From Ectocarpus siliculosus (taxonomy: Eukaryota; Sar; Phaeophyceae; Ectocarpales; Ectocarpaceae): a DNA stretch of 33,739 bases. This document shows, piece after piece, positions 1-10,800 of this stretch; the stretch's first letter is position 1, and the number at the start of each line of letters is the position of its first letter. The stretch is taken from positions 2,186,914 through 2,220,652 of the forward strand of contig FN649738.1 in NCBI GenBank assembly GCA_000310025.1. Direction: 5' to 3'. Both the position numbers and the translations under genes were made by a program. The notes beneath the pieces were generated by a model. That model did not search any database and was not told where the DNA came from. It saw only the letters and a list, made by a program, of their open reading frames with translations.

Positions 1-3000
1 GGTACACCGCTCCTCCTCCCTGAGCCCACCAGCGCTACTGCCGTCCAACGCTGCTCTCCCCTGGCACGAGTCTCCCTCCCCCTGGCCGGGGAAGCTGCTG
101 CCAACCGCAAGCAATCTGTCCCTGCTCACCCGGCCCTCGTCTGAGCTAGCTCTCCTTTGACGCGGTCGGTCCTCTTCCTCCTCCCAACCAAATTCGCCCA
201 CGCTTCGGCCCGCCCACGACCTTCTTCTACTCTCGCCTGACCCACCGCCCTCTCCAACCCCGCCGCCGCCGCCGCCGCCCCCGTCGCCGCCGTAGTCGCT
301 GCTCTCGTGGCTAGGGGCGCACCCGCCGGACACAGCGACGGCGGTGTCTCCTTCCTCGCCCGCTTCGAGAAGGTCCTTCGGCGGGGCGTCGACGCCACCG
401 CCGGGGCCGTTATCAGCGGCGTGGATAGCAACTTCCATCGGGTGAGGCTGGTCGGTGCCAGAGAAGTGCGGTTCGAAAATACCCCCACCATGTTGAGAGC
501 ATAGTCACGCGTGGAGAGTGGGAAGGGAAAGGCAAGGCCAAGAGGGAGGATGACGAGGGTTTTCACGCTTTGTTACGGGTACGGAAGCGTGGCCAATGTA
601 ACCCGCAGTTAAAAAGAGCAGTCAAGGTAGGTCAGCGAACGTCGACAGCCCTTGCGCGCATTCGCCACTACCCACAACGGGGTCCAGCACATGGTGGGTG
701 CTGACGAGCCGAGAAACCACAGCAACGTATCGTACAAAGAAAAAAAAACTGATGTTCTTGCCATTTGTATGTGTAAGGATGAGAGTTCGCATCGACTGCT
801 TTACAACCACTGTGTGATACGATACCACGACCCCCGACATCACCAAAAACCACACCAATACCGAAAGACGCGCACACCAATTCACACGCATGCTGCACGG
901 CATCAATGAACAACGCTCCAGAAGCAGCGCAGCGCCTGCGATAGAAAAGCTGCGCTCCCAGTATGTACAAGGTGCAATACTGACGCAGTACGCACGACAT
1001 GAGACAACAAAAAGTAATACCCCTCCTACCGTAAATCATCGCTTGCGAACACGCAACAGATCATTCTCCGGCCATGTTGACTAGCTCACTGCTACCAGGT
1101 AAGGTAAGTGACATTGTGCGTCCCTTTGATCACCTCCTGGATTGGACACCTACAACCCGGTTCGATAACACACCAGTTTGCTAACACCAACATCCCGGGG
1201 GAAAAACAGTTCTAGACATCCAGCAGACGGTGACCGCGGTCATTTCGTGTAGGTAGGTTATAGGGCACGCGAGATCTCCGAACACCCCACCCCAAAGGCA
1301 GAACAAACGTTAACCAAGATCAAATCACCATCCATGCTCTCAGACATCAAACCAGGTGAATCATGCACAGAACAACCGGGCAGCAGCAGCAGCAGCAGCA
1401 GCCCCTGTTTGTGTTGCTGTGAAGGTGGCGGAGGCATGGGATGCTTACAGTACTGGGTTTGTCACCTGTGCGTGGTGTAACTCTTGCTCAGACACGGCCA
1501 TGACCATGTAACCCGGGTCAAGGTCGTCCACCCACTCGTCCTCCGCGTCTCCCCCGCCGAACCCGACCTCGAACCTCTCCATGCCCAAGAACGACGCCAC
1601 CCTCCTTTCTTCTTCTTCCTCCGCGTGCCCCCCCGCCCCACCACCCCCTCCCGATCCCCCCTCACCACCGCCCTCGAGCCTGACCTCCGCTATCGCGACG
1701 GCGAGCTCCATCTCCGCCCTCGCCGTGCGCTGCTGCTCCTGGCTCTGTCTCACCGGCGACGGCAGAGAAGGCCGACCTCCGGTCCCCCTCTCCTCCCCGG
1801 GGACCGATTCCCAACCGCGAGTTCCGGCTTCAATATCGCCCGTCGATCCTTCCCCCAGGCCGTCACTCGGAGGGTCCTCTCTCTCCCCTTGGGACGACCA
1901 AGCCCCGGTCTCCTTGGGGACGAGCGTGTAGACACCACCGTGGTGCCCGTCATCTTGGAGGCCTTCGTGCCCCCCATCGCCCGCGCGATCTTGCAGCGAC
2001 GAGCGGAAGGCCGCCGCCGATTCCGCGGCCACGGTAGGCGGCTGCGGCGGCGGCCGCGGCTGCGGCGGCGGCTCTGCTGCGTGGGCTTCTCCTTCCGCAC
2101 AAGCGCGAGAGAGCTTCCCCGCCGTGCGCGCGGCAGCATCACCCGGCACTCTCGAGGCGTCCTCGTCATCGGAGCTACAAGAGCACGCCCTCCACGTCTC
2201 GCCCTCCGCCGCCGCCGCAACGCTGCCCGACCCGAGCTCACCGTCCCTACCGCTACCGCCGCCGATCCCGCCGTCCAAGCGGAAGTCCGGGATACACCCC
2301 GCGGACAAGGGCTTGTCATCCAGGTGCCGGTACGGGGACGGAACGGTCCAGGAACGGTCGCGCGAGGGGGGCGTCGCCCCCCCCGGGGCCCCGTCGGTTA
2401 CCGAAGGGACCCCCCCCTCTGTCCCCCCCCCGGCGGTCGCACCGTCATCATGACCATCATGATCATGGTCATCCAGCGGGGCCGCCCAGCCCCACGGATT
2501 GTCCGCGCGCGCTCCCAACGTCTTCGCCGGTACCGGTGTCGGTGCCGGCACTGGCGCCGGCGCCGCAACCGCCTCGCTGGAAAGAGAAGGCGGTATTGAT
2601 GGGTACGGCGGGGATGGCGGCTCCGCGAGCGCCGTGTAAGGCGAGGGCGCTGACGGTGGTGGCACGAGGGAGGAGGAAGAGGTCCCGCAGCCGAGAACGT
2701 GCTTGATCTCATCCTCCAAGGACGGATCCTAACAAGAGAGAGCCGAGCACAGGAGGGATAGAAAACGAGCAAGACCACTTTAGAAACGCAGCATGGTGCA
2801 GTACGAACAAATTGGGTTCGTCAGTCGCGAAGTGGGGAGGGGGAGGTTCTCTGGCGCTGCCGGGGGGGAGGGGGGGTCTCTGGTGGTTCCAGTCCATGCA
2901 CGCAACATTCGGTGGTACGGGGGAGATGCATATTCGTGAGTACGGGCAGCTGTTTGTTTGGTTGTGCGGGTGCACAGGCAGAAGGTCCTGCTATTGAAGT

Positions 3001-5581
3001 ACTTAATACGTATCAGGAAGTGAACGCGATACAGCAATGACCCATTTTTAATTTCCAAATGGCCGGGACGCTCGCCCATCAACTCTGCAATTGGCATGCG
3101 CCGCCACAAGAAACACCAAACAATCGTCCCCGCTTTAAGGCTACCATTTTCTCAGAAGCATGGCGGTGCCCCGCAGAATGTAAAAATAGGGGGGAGGGGG
3201 GGGTAAAGGACACTCCCCCGCTTTAAGGATACTCTTCTTTTGAAGAAAACCAACCGTGAGCGACCCTACAGCGAGGACGATTCTATAAGAGAGAGAGGTT
3301 CCTAGACACCTATGTATGCGGTACACACTCCCTTCTCACAAAGACAACTCCCGCCTGCCGACAAGCCTCCGCCATCCTCTTCAACACGCTCTCCGGTTTA
3401 GTCGTCGGCGTCGTCGTCGCAGAGCCCCTCTTCATCGCCGGTGTCGCCTCGACGCCTCCAGCCAGCCCCTCCAAGCCCGGCCGACCTTCAAACATCGCGT
3501 GCCGTTCGGAGTTGGTCGCAGCAACCGGGGTAAAGGCAAGCGCTGCGCTGGGAGGCGGCGGCTGCGGCGGCGAAGAGAGCGGCGAGTGCAACGGCTGGCG
3601 CAGTTGCGGCGGCAGCAGCAAGGCCGCCACTGCCTTTGCCTCGCTCGCTTGTGTGCCCTGTGCTCCGGCCTCTTCGGTCTCTCTCTCGTAGCACTCCTCT
3701 CCCTCCTCTTGCTCCTCCTCCTCCTCCTCCTCCTCCTCCTCCTCCTCCTCCTCCTCCTCCTCCTCCTCCTCCTCCTCGTCTTCTTCGATCTCCTCCTCTT
3801 CGCGGGTGTCGTCCCTTCCGCCCGTCTTCCCTGCGCCACGTTGCGATCCTCCTCCTCCTCCCGCCCACTCCATGTGCGCCGCCGCCGCCTCCGCCGCCGC
3901 TGCCGACCGCTCCCGAGCATCGTCCTCCTCGACAGCTGCCGCTACCGCCGCCGCCACCTTCCGCGGCGACGGTAGCAGCCCGGCCCGCATGGTTCGGCCG
4001 GAGCCGCCGCCGCTCCGAACGCCGTCGCCCAAGAACACCCCTCGGCTGGCCGGAGCTTCGGCTGAAATGGCCGCGGTATTGGAGAAATTATCGTTAACCT
4101 GCTGCTCGAACGACTGCGACTGTTGGATCCGCACCGCAGCGCCGACCACGTCTTCGTCTGACGAAGAAAAAACGAAAGAAACGGCGGCGGCGGCGGCGGC
4201 GATTCAGGGGCAACAGAAAGCGATCAAAAGCTCCAAGTAGAGGCGGAGGAGGAGACGCATAAAAATGCCAACGGCGCCGGACAGCAGTACGGCATCGCCG
4301 TCGCACGCTAGCACCACAGCTGCTTGCCCTTGACGAACACCCACACGCTCACGGGAAGGGGATGCACACGCAAGGGATAAAACCTGCACGCAAAGCGCGA
4401 ACCATGCAGTGTTGCAACAACTCACAAGGCATGGGCGGCACCGACCAACCCTCCGCGCCATCGCTCGCGAGATCAGCTGCTCCGCCTGCCGAAAAGTAAC
4501 GAAAAATCAAAGGGTGGACGAGGGGAGAAGAGCACGCGCAGTTCGGTTCTCCAGAGATCGCACAAACCAATTGTAAACTGCGGCATGCACAGCGGTAGAA
4601 CCGAGACGATAACTTGGTCGTCTCCGACGCTTGAAACAGACACGTACCGGCATCATACCTGTACACGAAGAGGTGGCTGTACGCGAACCTGGACGAAAGG
4701 ACACCGCCCAAAATGCCAATTCCGCTTAGTACTGGAGAGGACACCGCCCAACATGCCTATTCCGCTTAGTACCGCAGCGATATCCCCCCCTCTTCTATCC
4801 GGGCGCGGTTCCCGAGCTCCGTATTCACCACGCCGCCGTTCGCCACAATTTCAACTCACCGTCTAGGGCAGCGGTCCGGTGGCCGTGTCTTCCTCGAGGG
4901 GTCACGGGGACGCTGTAGCTCAGCGGGCCAAGGGTCGGCACCTGCGGCCGACGGCGAGACGAATCCCTCCCGGCCTCATCGAACTCCATCTGCCTCGGTT
5001 CGGCACAGAAGAGAGAGTGACAGGCGGGCGGGCGGCTTCAGAGCTTTTTTCCGGAGTGCACGGCCATGCACAGAAAAAAAGAAACAGCGCTACCACGTCA
5101 TAAGACACCGACGTGGCCGGGGACAAAGGCACGCGGGAGGGGGGGGGGGGGGTCGCTTGAAACCATGGTTGCCAGATAAAATACACTTGTGATGTACATC
5201 GCCATCCCATTTGCACCAGTCGGGGTCACACAAATCAAGTTTAGTTTACGTGGAACAATTGCAGCACCGCGACACGATGTACAACGCACTTCGTTGACTG
5301 ACAACCCGAAAACCGCGTGGCGTCGGTGGGGGGCGCGCCAACAAGACGAAAACGATCGAGATCGAGGCACCTATCTCCCCACATTGTTCGTTCACCTGGT
5401 GAGACCCCCACGGGCTGAGGCTCTTCCTCCCGGACGGCGGGGGCTGGGTAGGGGTCACCGTTGCTTCCTCCTCAACATGCGGCCCGACGTCTACCGCCGC
5501 CGTCGCCGCCGGTGCCAAGCGAGCGGCGCCTCCGTGCGCCTGCTCTTCCTCGTGGTCCTGTTCTGCCGCCGTGTCGGAAGA
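1..5581 (-). CDS. Unknown acidic, low-complexity protein, multi-exon, partial at left edge
   Basis: I do not recognise this protein. The model is built from splice signals and phase, reading the minus strand: exon 5581-5396 (62 codons), 4989-4860 (43 codons plus 1 nt), 4157-3340 (2 nt plus 272 codons), 2728-1466 (421 codons) and 447-1 (149 codons, open at the window edge). All have AG acceptors and GTGAAC, GTGAGT, GTGAGA or GTGACA donors, and every junction keeps frame. The predicted protein is mostly disordered: Gly, Ala, Pro and Ser tracts, a run of 22 Glu (about residues 233-254 counted from the first listed exon), a possible amphipathic helix ending LKRMAEACRQAG just before the third junction, and an acidic stretch DAEDEWVDDLDPGYMVM near the end of the fourth exon. 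Uncertain points: the first exon is not fixed, and if the 1466 donor is not used the protein stops at a TAA at 1445-1447, so 447-1 would belong to a second gene with an ATG at 438. No transmembrane segment or catalytic motif was seen. Confidence 0.5.
448..1465. other. Probable intron or 3' flank with a (CAG)7 run
   Basis: No convincing exon was seen here. The stretch lies between the last two exons of the unknown minus-strand gene, or is its 3' flank if the protein stops at 1445-1447. It holds seven perfect CAG units at 1381-1401. Reading frames at 620-1084 on both strands lack coding-like composition and splice context. Confidence 0.5.
3712..3777 (-). repeat. (CTC/GAG)22 microsatellite encoding polyglutamate
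   Basis: Twenty-two uninterrupted CTC units on the plus strand, read as GAG (Glu) on the minus strand inside the third exon of the unknown gene. The tract is flanked by further Glu/Asp codons with interruptions. Its purity suggests recent slippage, so its length probably varies between individuals. Confidence 0.95.
4695..4773. repeat. Two-copy 40-bp tandem duplication
   Basis: The segment beginning GGACACCGCCCAA at 4699 is repeated at 4739 with a few substitutions, and both copies run through ATTCCGCTTAGTAC. It lies in the intron 4158-4859 of the minus-strand gene. It is a simple local duplication with no visible coding role. Confidence 0.85.
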
Positions 5582-7821
5582 CTGGTGTACATGCGGGGCA
5601 GGGAAGGTGAGGGTGTGAGGGTGACCGATGTCAGCCAAGTGTAGCGTGACGTAGAGGAGTAGATCACAGAGTAGAGGGCGGTGTGTCTGTGTGTGTATGT
5701 TCGTCCCATCTATCATGGCGTCAGTCTACACACCGTTCGGTGTACACATGTTTGATGTACAGCAGTATCAGGCGAGAGGAAGGTCACACGGGAGGAAGAA
5801 ACACAGGGAGGGACGTTTGTTATTGATGGTCCCTGCGGTGCTTGCTCGCCCTAGGGACTGTTTCAATGTATTTAGTAGAGGCCCTGAAACACCCAAGTTG
5901 ACGGCGGGGTACCGGGGGCCAAAGATTGCTGTAATTGGTCAACAGGGAAGAACACGATGACGCTTTGGCTGCACGGAAAAGCCGAAGTAAGGCATTGCGT
6001 GGAGACAATTTTGATTTTGGGAAAGCGAAGCTCTGTACCCGAACTGGGACTGCAACCGTTTCGCACCCCCGATGAGCTGACCTCGTGGTGCCGTTACCCC
6101 TGACTGGACCGAATACGATTGGCGCACTTGTCGTGCGGCATCCACACTCGTCGCCCACTCCCCCCTGCTGGGAAATAGTTCTATCTTGTATCGTTATGAA
6201 TCTGTGCGACAATGATTCTGTGCGCAATTGCTACTAGGTGTAGGTTGCTGGGGGCGCAGCTTCCACGAAATGCGGGTTGTGCAGCGAGACAGCAGTCCAA
6301 ACAAAGGTTGTAAAGGACGGTTGACCATGGGCATCAGACCATTGGCACCACCTGCTGATGCATAGCTTTGTGTGTACTGCTCTATGCTGACATTATTTTA
6401 GCTTTTTTTGTGGTGGTGGCACACTGCCTCTCTACTTGTCTATTACTCTATCACTCTATTATATGAACATGTACCTGTTCGGTGACCACGTCACCTCCTC
6501 GAGGCAGCGATTCCGCCGCACTTTGGGTGTTGATGAACCCCGATGCGGCATCTGGGTTGCTGGGTTGTGCAACATAACCCTCGAACGAGACATACCCTTT
6601 TCACCAAAAACAACTTCATTGAAACCGTTAGCGCGAGGAAGGGTCCATGCCGCGCCCCTTTCTTCCTTCATCGACGGCAAGTCGAAGTTAACAATCGTTT
6701 TTCCCCCACGGCAAGTTGTATTTTTGTTTTTTTAAACATCAATAAAGGAATAATATAAACACACAAAGACTACCCATTCGAGATATACCTTGCACGGGTA
6801 GAGAGAGAATCGAAGTCACAACCTGCTGTTGCAAACAAAGGTCCACGAGGTTGACCAATAATAGACCACCGGGGCTACCGCCACAGATGCATCTGAAACC
6901 AGAGAACTATGCAACGAAGGAATATCTTAGAGGTCTCACTTCAACACTTCTACGCGCTTCGAACAGGAGAGCAGGAAATGTGTCCAGACTTGATGTTTCT
7001 ATTGATACCATGTCGACAAAAACTCTCTTCTACTTAGTTGAACACGTCAGAGCATACTGGACCGACTGGGATGCACTGCCGCACGTTTGCTCGAAGAGCG
7101 GAAGGCCGTGACATGGGAAAATATGCAGCGGAGCGGAGCCCGTTGCCCTGCATAAAAGAAGGAACAGATTGTACACGGTTGACACTTTTGTTACTGCTGT
7201 ACATATGCATAGTGATGGCTGCTGCTCTCCCACCCTGCTATTGTCCACTTCTGAGACCAAAGCTACAGCCTGTCCAAGCGTAAGGTTAGCAAAGGAAAGG
7301 TATCTTCAGTGTCGCAAGGGACGTAGCGAGTCTGTAGTGCGCCGAGTTCGTGCTTTTGTATCTTACCAGAACGCCTTTTTTCCTGCTGTCAAGTTCAGCA
7401 CAGAGTTCTGCACAACCGACGCTGGCACTAAGAATACAACCACCGCCGGTGCAAATTATAGCTGATGAACAGCAGTAGAGAACCAAAGCAAAAAACCTGT
7501 AAAAGACTCACCTCTCGAAGAAAATCTCCGGACATCCAACGCACCCAAGGTACCAACGAGCGACGCAGGCACCGTGATGCAACGCCCCGTGCACAGGAGC
7601 AGCAAACAAGAAACCAAGGAGAAACGACGCACCCGGCGGGGGCCGCACTGTCTTCTTGAATGGTGTCTCCGAACACCATCCCCCCGTACACAATGGTTCA
7701 GAGACACACGGGGCCCCCTTTTTTTTTTTTTGTGAAAACTCAAACTTCTTTTCCTCGTCTGCAGTCCGCGTCTTGCGCTGTTGGTTGCACGCTCAACGCA
7801 CACAGACTGGATCGGAGAGTT
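5582..7821. other. Intergenic or 5' intronic region between divergent genes
   Basis: No exon can be supported with confidence except a weak first-exon candidate at 7512-7679. The sequence is less GC-rich than the exons and has T-rich patches (6395-6415, 6715-6735, 7719-7730) and an AATAAA-like string near 6740. Short open frames here lack splice context and coding-like composition. It should contain the start region of the minus-strand gene and the promoter of the hydrolase. Confidence 0.4.
7512..7679 (-). CDS. Candidate first coding exon of the unknown minus-strand gene
   Basis: An ATG at 7679 opens 56 codons, starting MVFGDTIQEDSAAPAG, that end exactly at a strong donor (GAG then GTGAGT). 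The exon ends in phase 0, and the first supported downstream exon (5581) begins in phase 0, so the two could be joined by an intron of about 1.9 kb. The residues are Cys- and Trp-rich and partly hydrophobic. The stretch could equally be an untranslated leader exon. It lies only 142 bases from the hydrolase ATG, which would imply a shared divergent promoter. Confidence 0.25.
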
Positions 7822-10800
7822 ATGGCGGATTCTATGGAGCTTTCGTCGGATGTGCCGCCGGCCTCTGCGGCGCTGACGGCCGAGTTCGTCGCGCAGCAGA
7901 GCTCAAGCTTCGATGCGGACCCCAAGCTTCGCCTCGCTCGGTAAGTGTCACATATTTTTACTGCTGCGCGACAGATTACCAAGCCCGCCCCACAATAATG
8001 AACGGCGATCTCTCTTGTGCACACAGAGTACACGTGAGCATCCTATTTAGTACGACGCACGACGCGACCGCAAGATCCCGCTTTTCGATCAAGAGGGGGG
8101 AGATTTTGCATCGAAAAAGTATGAAGATAGATCTCTCCGCTGTTGGTTGGTGGTTTCCGAATTTCGGTCGTGGTCTACGCGTGGCAGCGTAGACTATTTG
8201 TACAATCCCAGACTCCACTACATCCCGTTCGTTGTTGTTGGTATATCTCGAACTTTCTGTGTGTGTTGTATTTATTATTCCTTAATCCCATAAGTTGTTG
8301 TATTGTCGTGTTTATTGCCTTTTTCTGTTGCCCGCCGGCGTATCAACGCACTCAATATGTGCTTCGTTCGCTCTCCACGCAGACCTCTGCTGTAGCACAA
8401 ACTGCTCATTGGGTGTCGTTGTATGTAGACTATTAATACATAGACTACGACATGACTTTTATCTTCCTTCTCCATTTCTCTTCCTACCCTTTTATTTTAT
8501 TTTTGCCTTTTTTTTGTTGTCGTATATTTGCGCTCGGTTCGAAGATATTCTCTGTTTTTTTTTCGCACTACACTTGCTTCCTTGCGTGCGTTCCGAATTT
8601 ATTATTATTTCATTTCGCGTATTGCTAGGGTTTCTTCTGCATGCCGTGAGTTGATTGTCGTATGCAGTCGAGTCTTGTCAACCGTGTAGCGTATTGAACT
8701 GAAAAATGTTTTTTTGGTCGCGGCAGGTCGATCATCCTCCCGTTGTTTCGATTCCACAAAGGAAGCAGAGCAGATAATGCACAACCATGTTCGTCTTGCT
8801 GATGATCACACCCTGCTTTGTCTGTTGCTGCTGTCGTTTCCCTCCAGAAACGCAGTCACACGTTCGGATGTGAGGGATGTCCTGATGCGCCGGGACGTTA
8901 GCAATAGCTTCAACCACCACTACAGCGTCAAGGTCGCACAGGTACAGGGTGCGCGCAGAGCATTTGCAATTTGCTTTTCGAGCCGCGTGCGGGGGCTGTC
9001 GCTCGTCGAACCGAGCAAAGAAAGTGAAATACTACTTCTGCCAATCACATACGCGACCTTGGTGCTATTACATACATACAGTGGGGGTCCCTCTATAGTG
9101 CGGGTATGTGACACGCGAAAAAACCGCACTATAGAGGGCACCCGCATTATATGCTTTCGGGCCTGAATAGTGCGGGAAGGCGCACTATTCAGGGTTTCAG
9201 AACCCTCAATAGTGCGGGTAGGCGCACTATCCACGAAATCACTAGGTTTTAGCATAGGACGTAGCCAAAAGCGAGGGATACTGTATGCAGGTGGCACGGT
9301 AGTGCATGTAACAAGTGAGGAGGGAAAAATTGCAGTATCTCTACGGATAGAAGCCTGCATCCGTTCGCAGGTGAGCAGAGAACCGCAAAAGTTGCACATA
9401 CATCGGGATGTACTGCACAGCGGCAAACATTATACAACCACACCCTGTACTGTACAGAGATGTTACGCAATGTACGCTCTGTACCAAAAAGGAAGGCTGC
9501 GCACAGCCCATGTTGTTGTTCCTTGTTCCATTCTGCATTGATAGTTCCGCTTGCACATTAAAAAAACAAGGTTAGGCCTACAAAATGAAACCTGAACTTG
9601 CCAAATACGAAACACGTCCGTTCACAAACGAAACGAACACCTTTTCAACACGACCCAGACACACCCACGGAGAAAAAAAGAGAGGGGGGACACTCCAAGA
9701 AAAATATAATAGAAACAAGGACCCAAAAAAAAATCCTACATGTACTTCCCGCACGTTCTACCTCAAGTTTTCCAAGAAAATCCCACACAACACAACGCCA
9801 TCTACGTTTGGGGGGGGCGGCTTTGAAGAAAAAACGGCAAAGTGAAATTCGCAGACAGTTGACTCATTCAAACACCCGGCAGATCCACTACCAGCAAATT
9901 ACAGCAGGAGCTGCGTGGGGCAAAACGGCTGATTGCTCTACGCGTCAAAAAACTCCCTAACATCGGCCTGGCGCGACGGCTTCGATGCATGCGCTTCGAT
10001 CATCAACATCCGTGCCCTCTTGAGCAAGTAGCTGGCCTCGTTCAAGCTGCACCCTGCCGCGTAGCTTTCCAGGGGGGCGAAGTGTTTGGAAAGTTTGGAG
10101 GAGAAGCACGCCGGACAGAGGCGGTTCATTTCGTTCTCGCCGTCCTCCTCCACCTCGCCGCATATACCATGCAGTCTGCCGCCACATCCTCCTCGACATT
10201 GGTGGCCGTCGGGGGCTTTGGGTGTGAAGTTGCTAAGTTGGCAGAGTTCGCCTGCTGCACACGGCATCCTGTGCCTCTGCTGCTGTTCCTGTGGCCAGTA
10301 GGGGTATGCTGCTGCTGCTATGCGTGGCCGGTAGGGGTATGTGTGTGTGTGTGTTTTTTCTTATTATTATTAGCATCGACCGCGCTAACCGGTTGACCAA
10401 TGAAAAGACGTCAGTGCCAACGGGTAAAAATCAAGGTCCCTGGAATGGGGCCAAAATTCGAAAAATGCGCAATGCGCTAAACGCGAACGCCAATACGACT
10501 GTGTGTGTGTGTCGGGAAAATGTGTGGGTTGGCTATCTAGGTTTGACCGCATCTAGGCGGGTGGTGACGTGGCGTGACGTCAAATCCGCACTATATAGGG
10601 TCTTGAGAGGGGTCAAACCCGCACTATAGAGGGGTGCCCCGAATAGTGCGGCACCCGCACTATCGAGGACCCAATTTGTGCCAAGCGATTTCACCCGCAC
10701 TATAGCGGGCACCCGCACTATATAACCCGCACTATAGAGGGACCCCCACCGTACGCACAGTAGTAGATTTAGCTTGCTATTTGGTGACGGATCTTTGACA

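Larger units (their letters stand above)
9079..10751. mobile_element. TIR DNA transposon with TA target-site duplication, inside intron 2 of the hydrolase
   Basis: Terminal inverted repeats of 27 bp (9079-9105 and 10725-10751, 26/27 identical, starting CAGTGGGGGTCC on the left and CGGTGGGGGTCC on the right) are flanked on both sides by TA (9077-9078, 10752-10753). TA duplication and a CAGT-like end fit the Tc1/mariner/pogo superfamily. Both ends carry further copies of the core GCACTAT/ATAGTGC, six in the left 160 bp and seven in the right 165 bp, several arranged as hairpins. No full-length transposase is visible; the only plausible ORF is a 109-aa zinc-binding protein on the minus strand (9938-10267). 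It is probably a non-autonomous or internally deleted copy. It sits wholly within an intron, so the host gene stays intact. Confidence 0.85.

Noticed and set aside
241-504. Plus-strand frame at the left edge that could be read as an exon ending at a GTGAGG donor near 441
   Set aside because: It has no upstream acceptor and stops upstream, whereas the minus strand is open through to the edge and fits the phase of the neighbouring exon.
1484-2599. A 371-codon plus-strand open frame, very Arg- and Pro-rich
   Set aside because: It is antisense to a phase-consistent minus-strand exon; GC-rich coding sequence often leaves the opposite strand open. The composition is Arg-dominated and there is no family motif.
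4908-4975. tRNA-like string GTAGCTCAGCGGGCCAAGG
   Set aside because: There is no matching B box or acceptor pairing, and it lies in a phase-consistent minus-strand exon.
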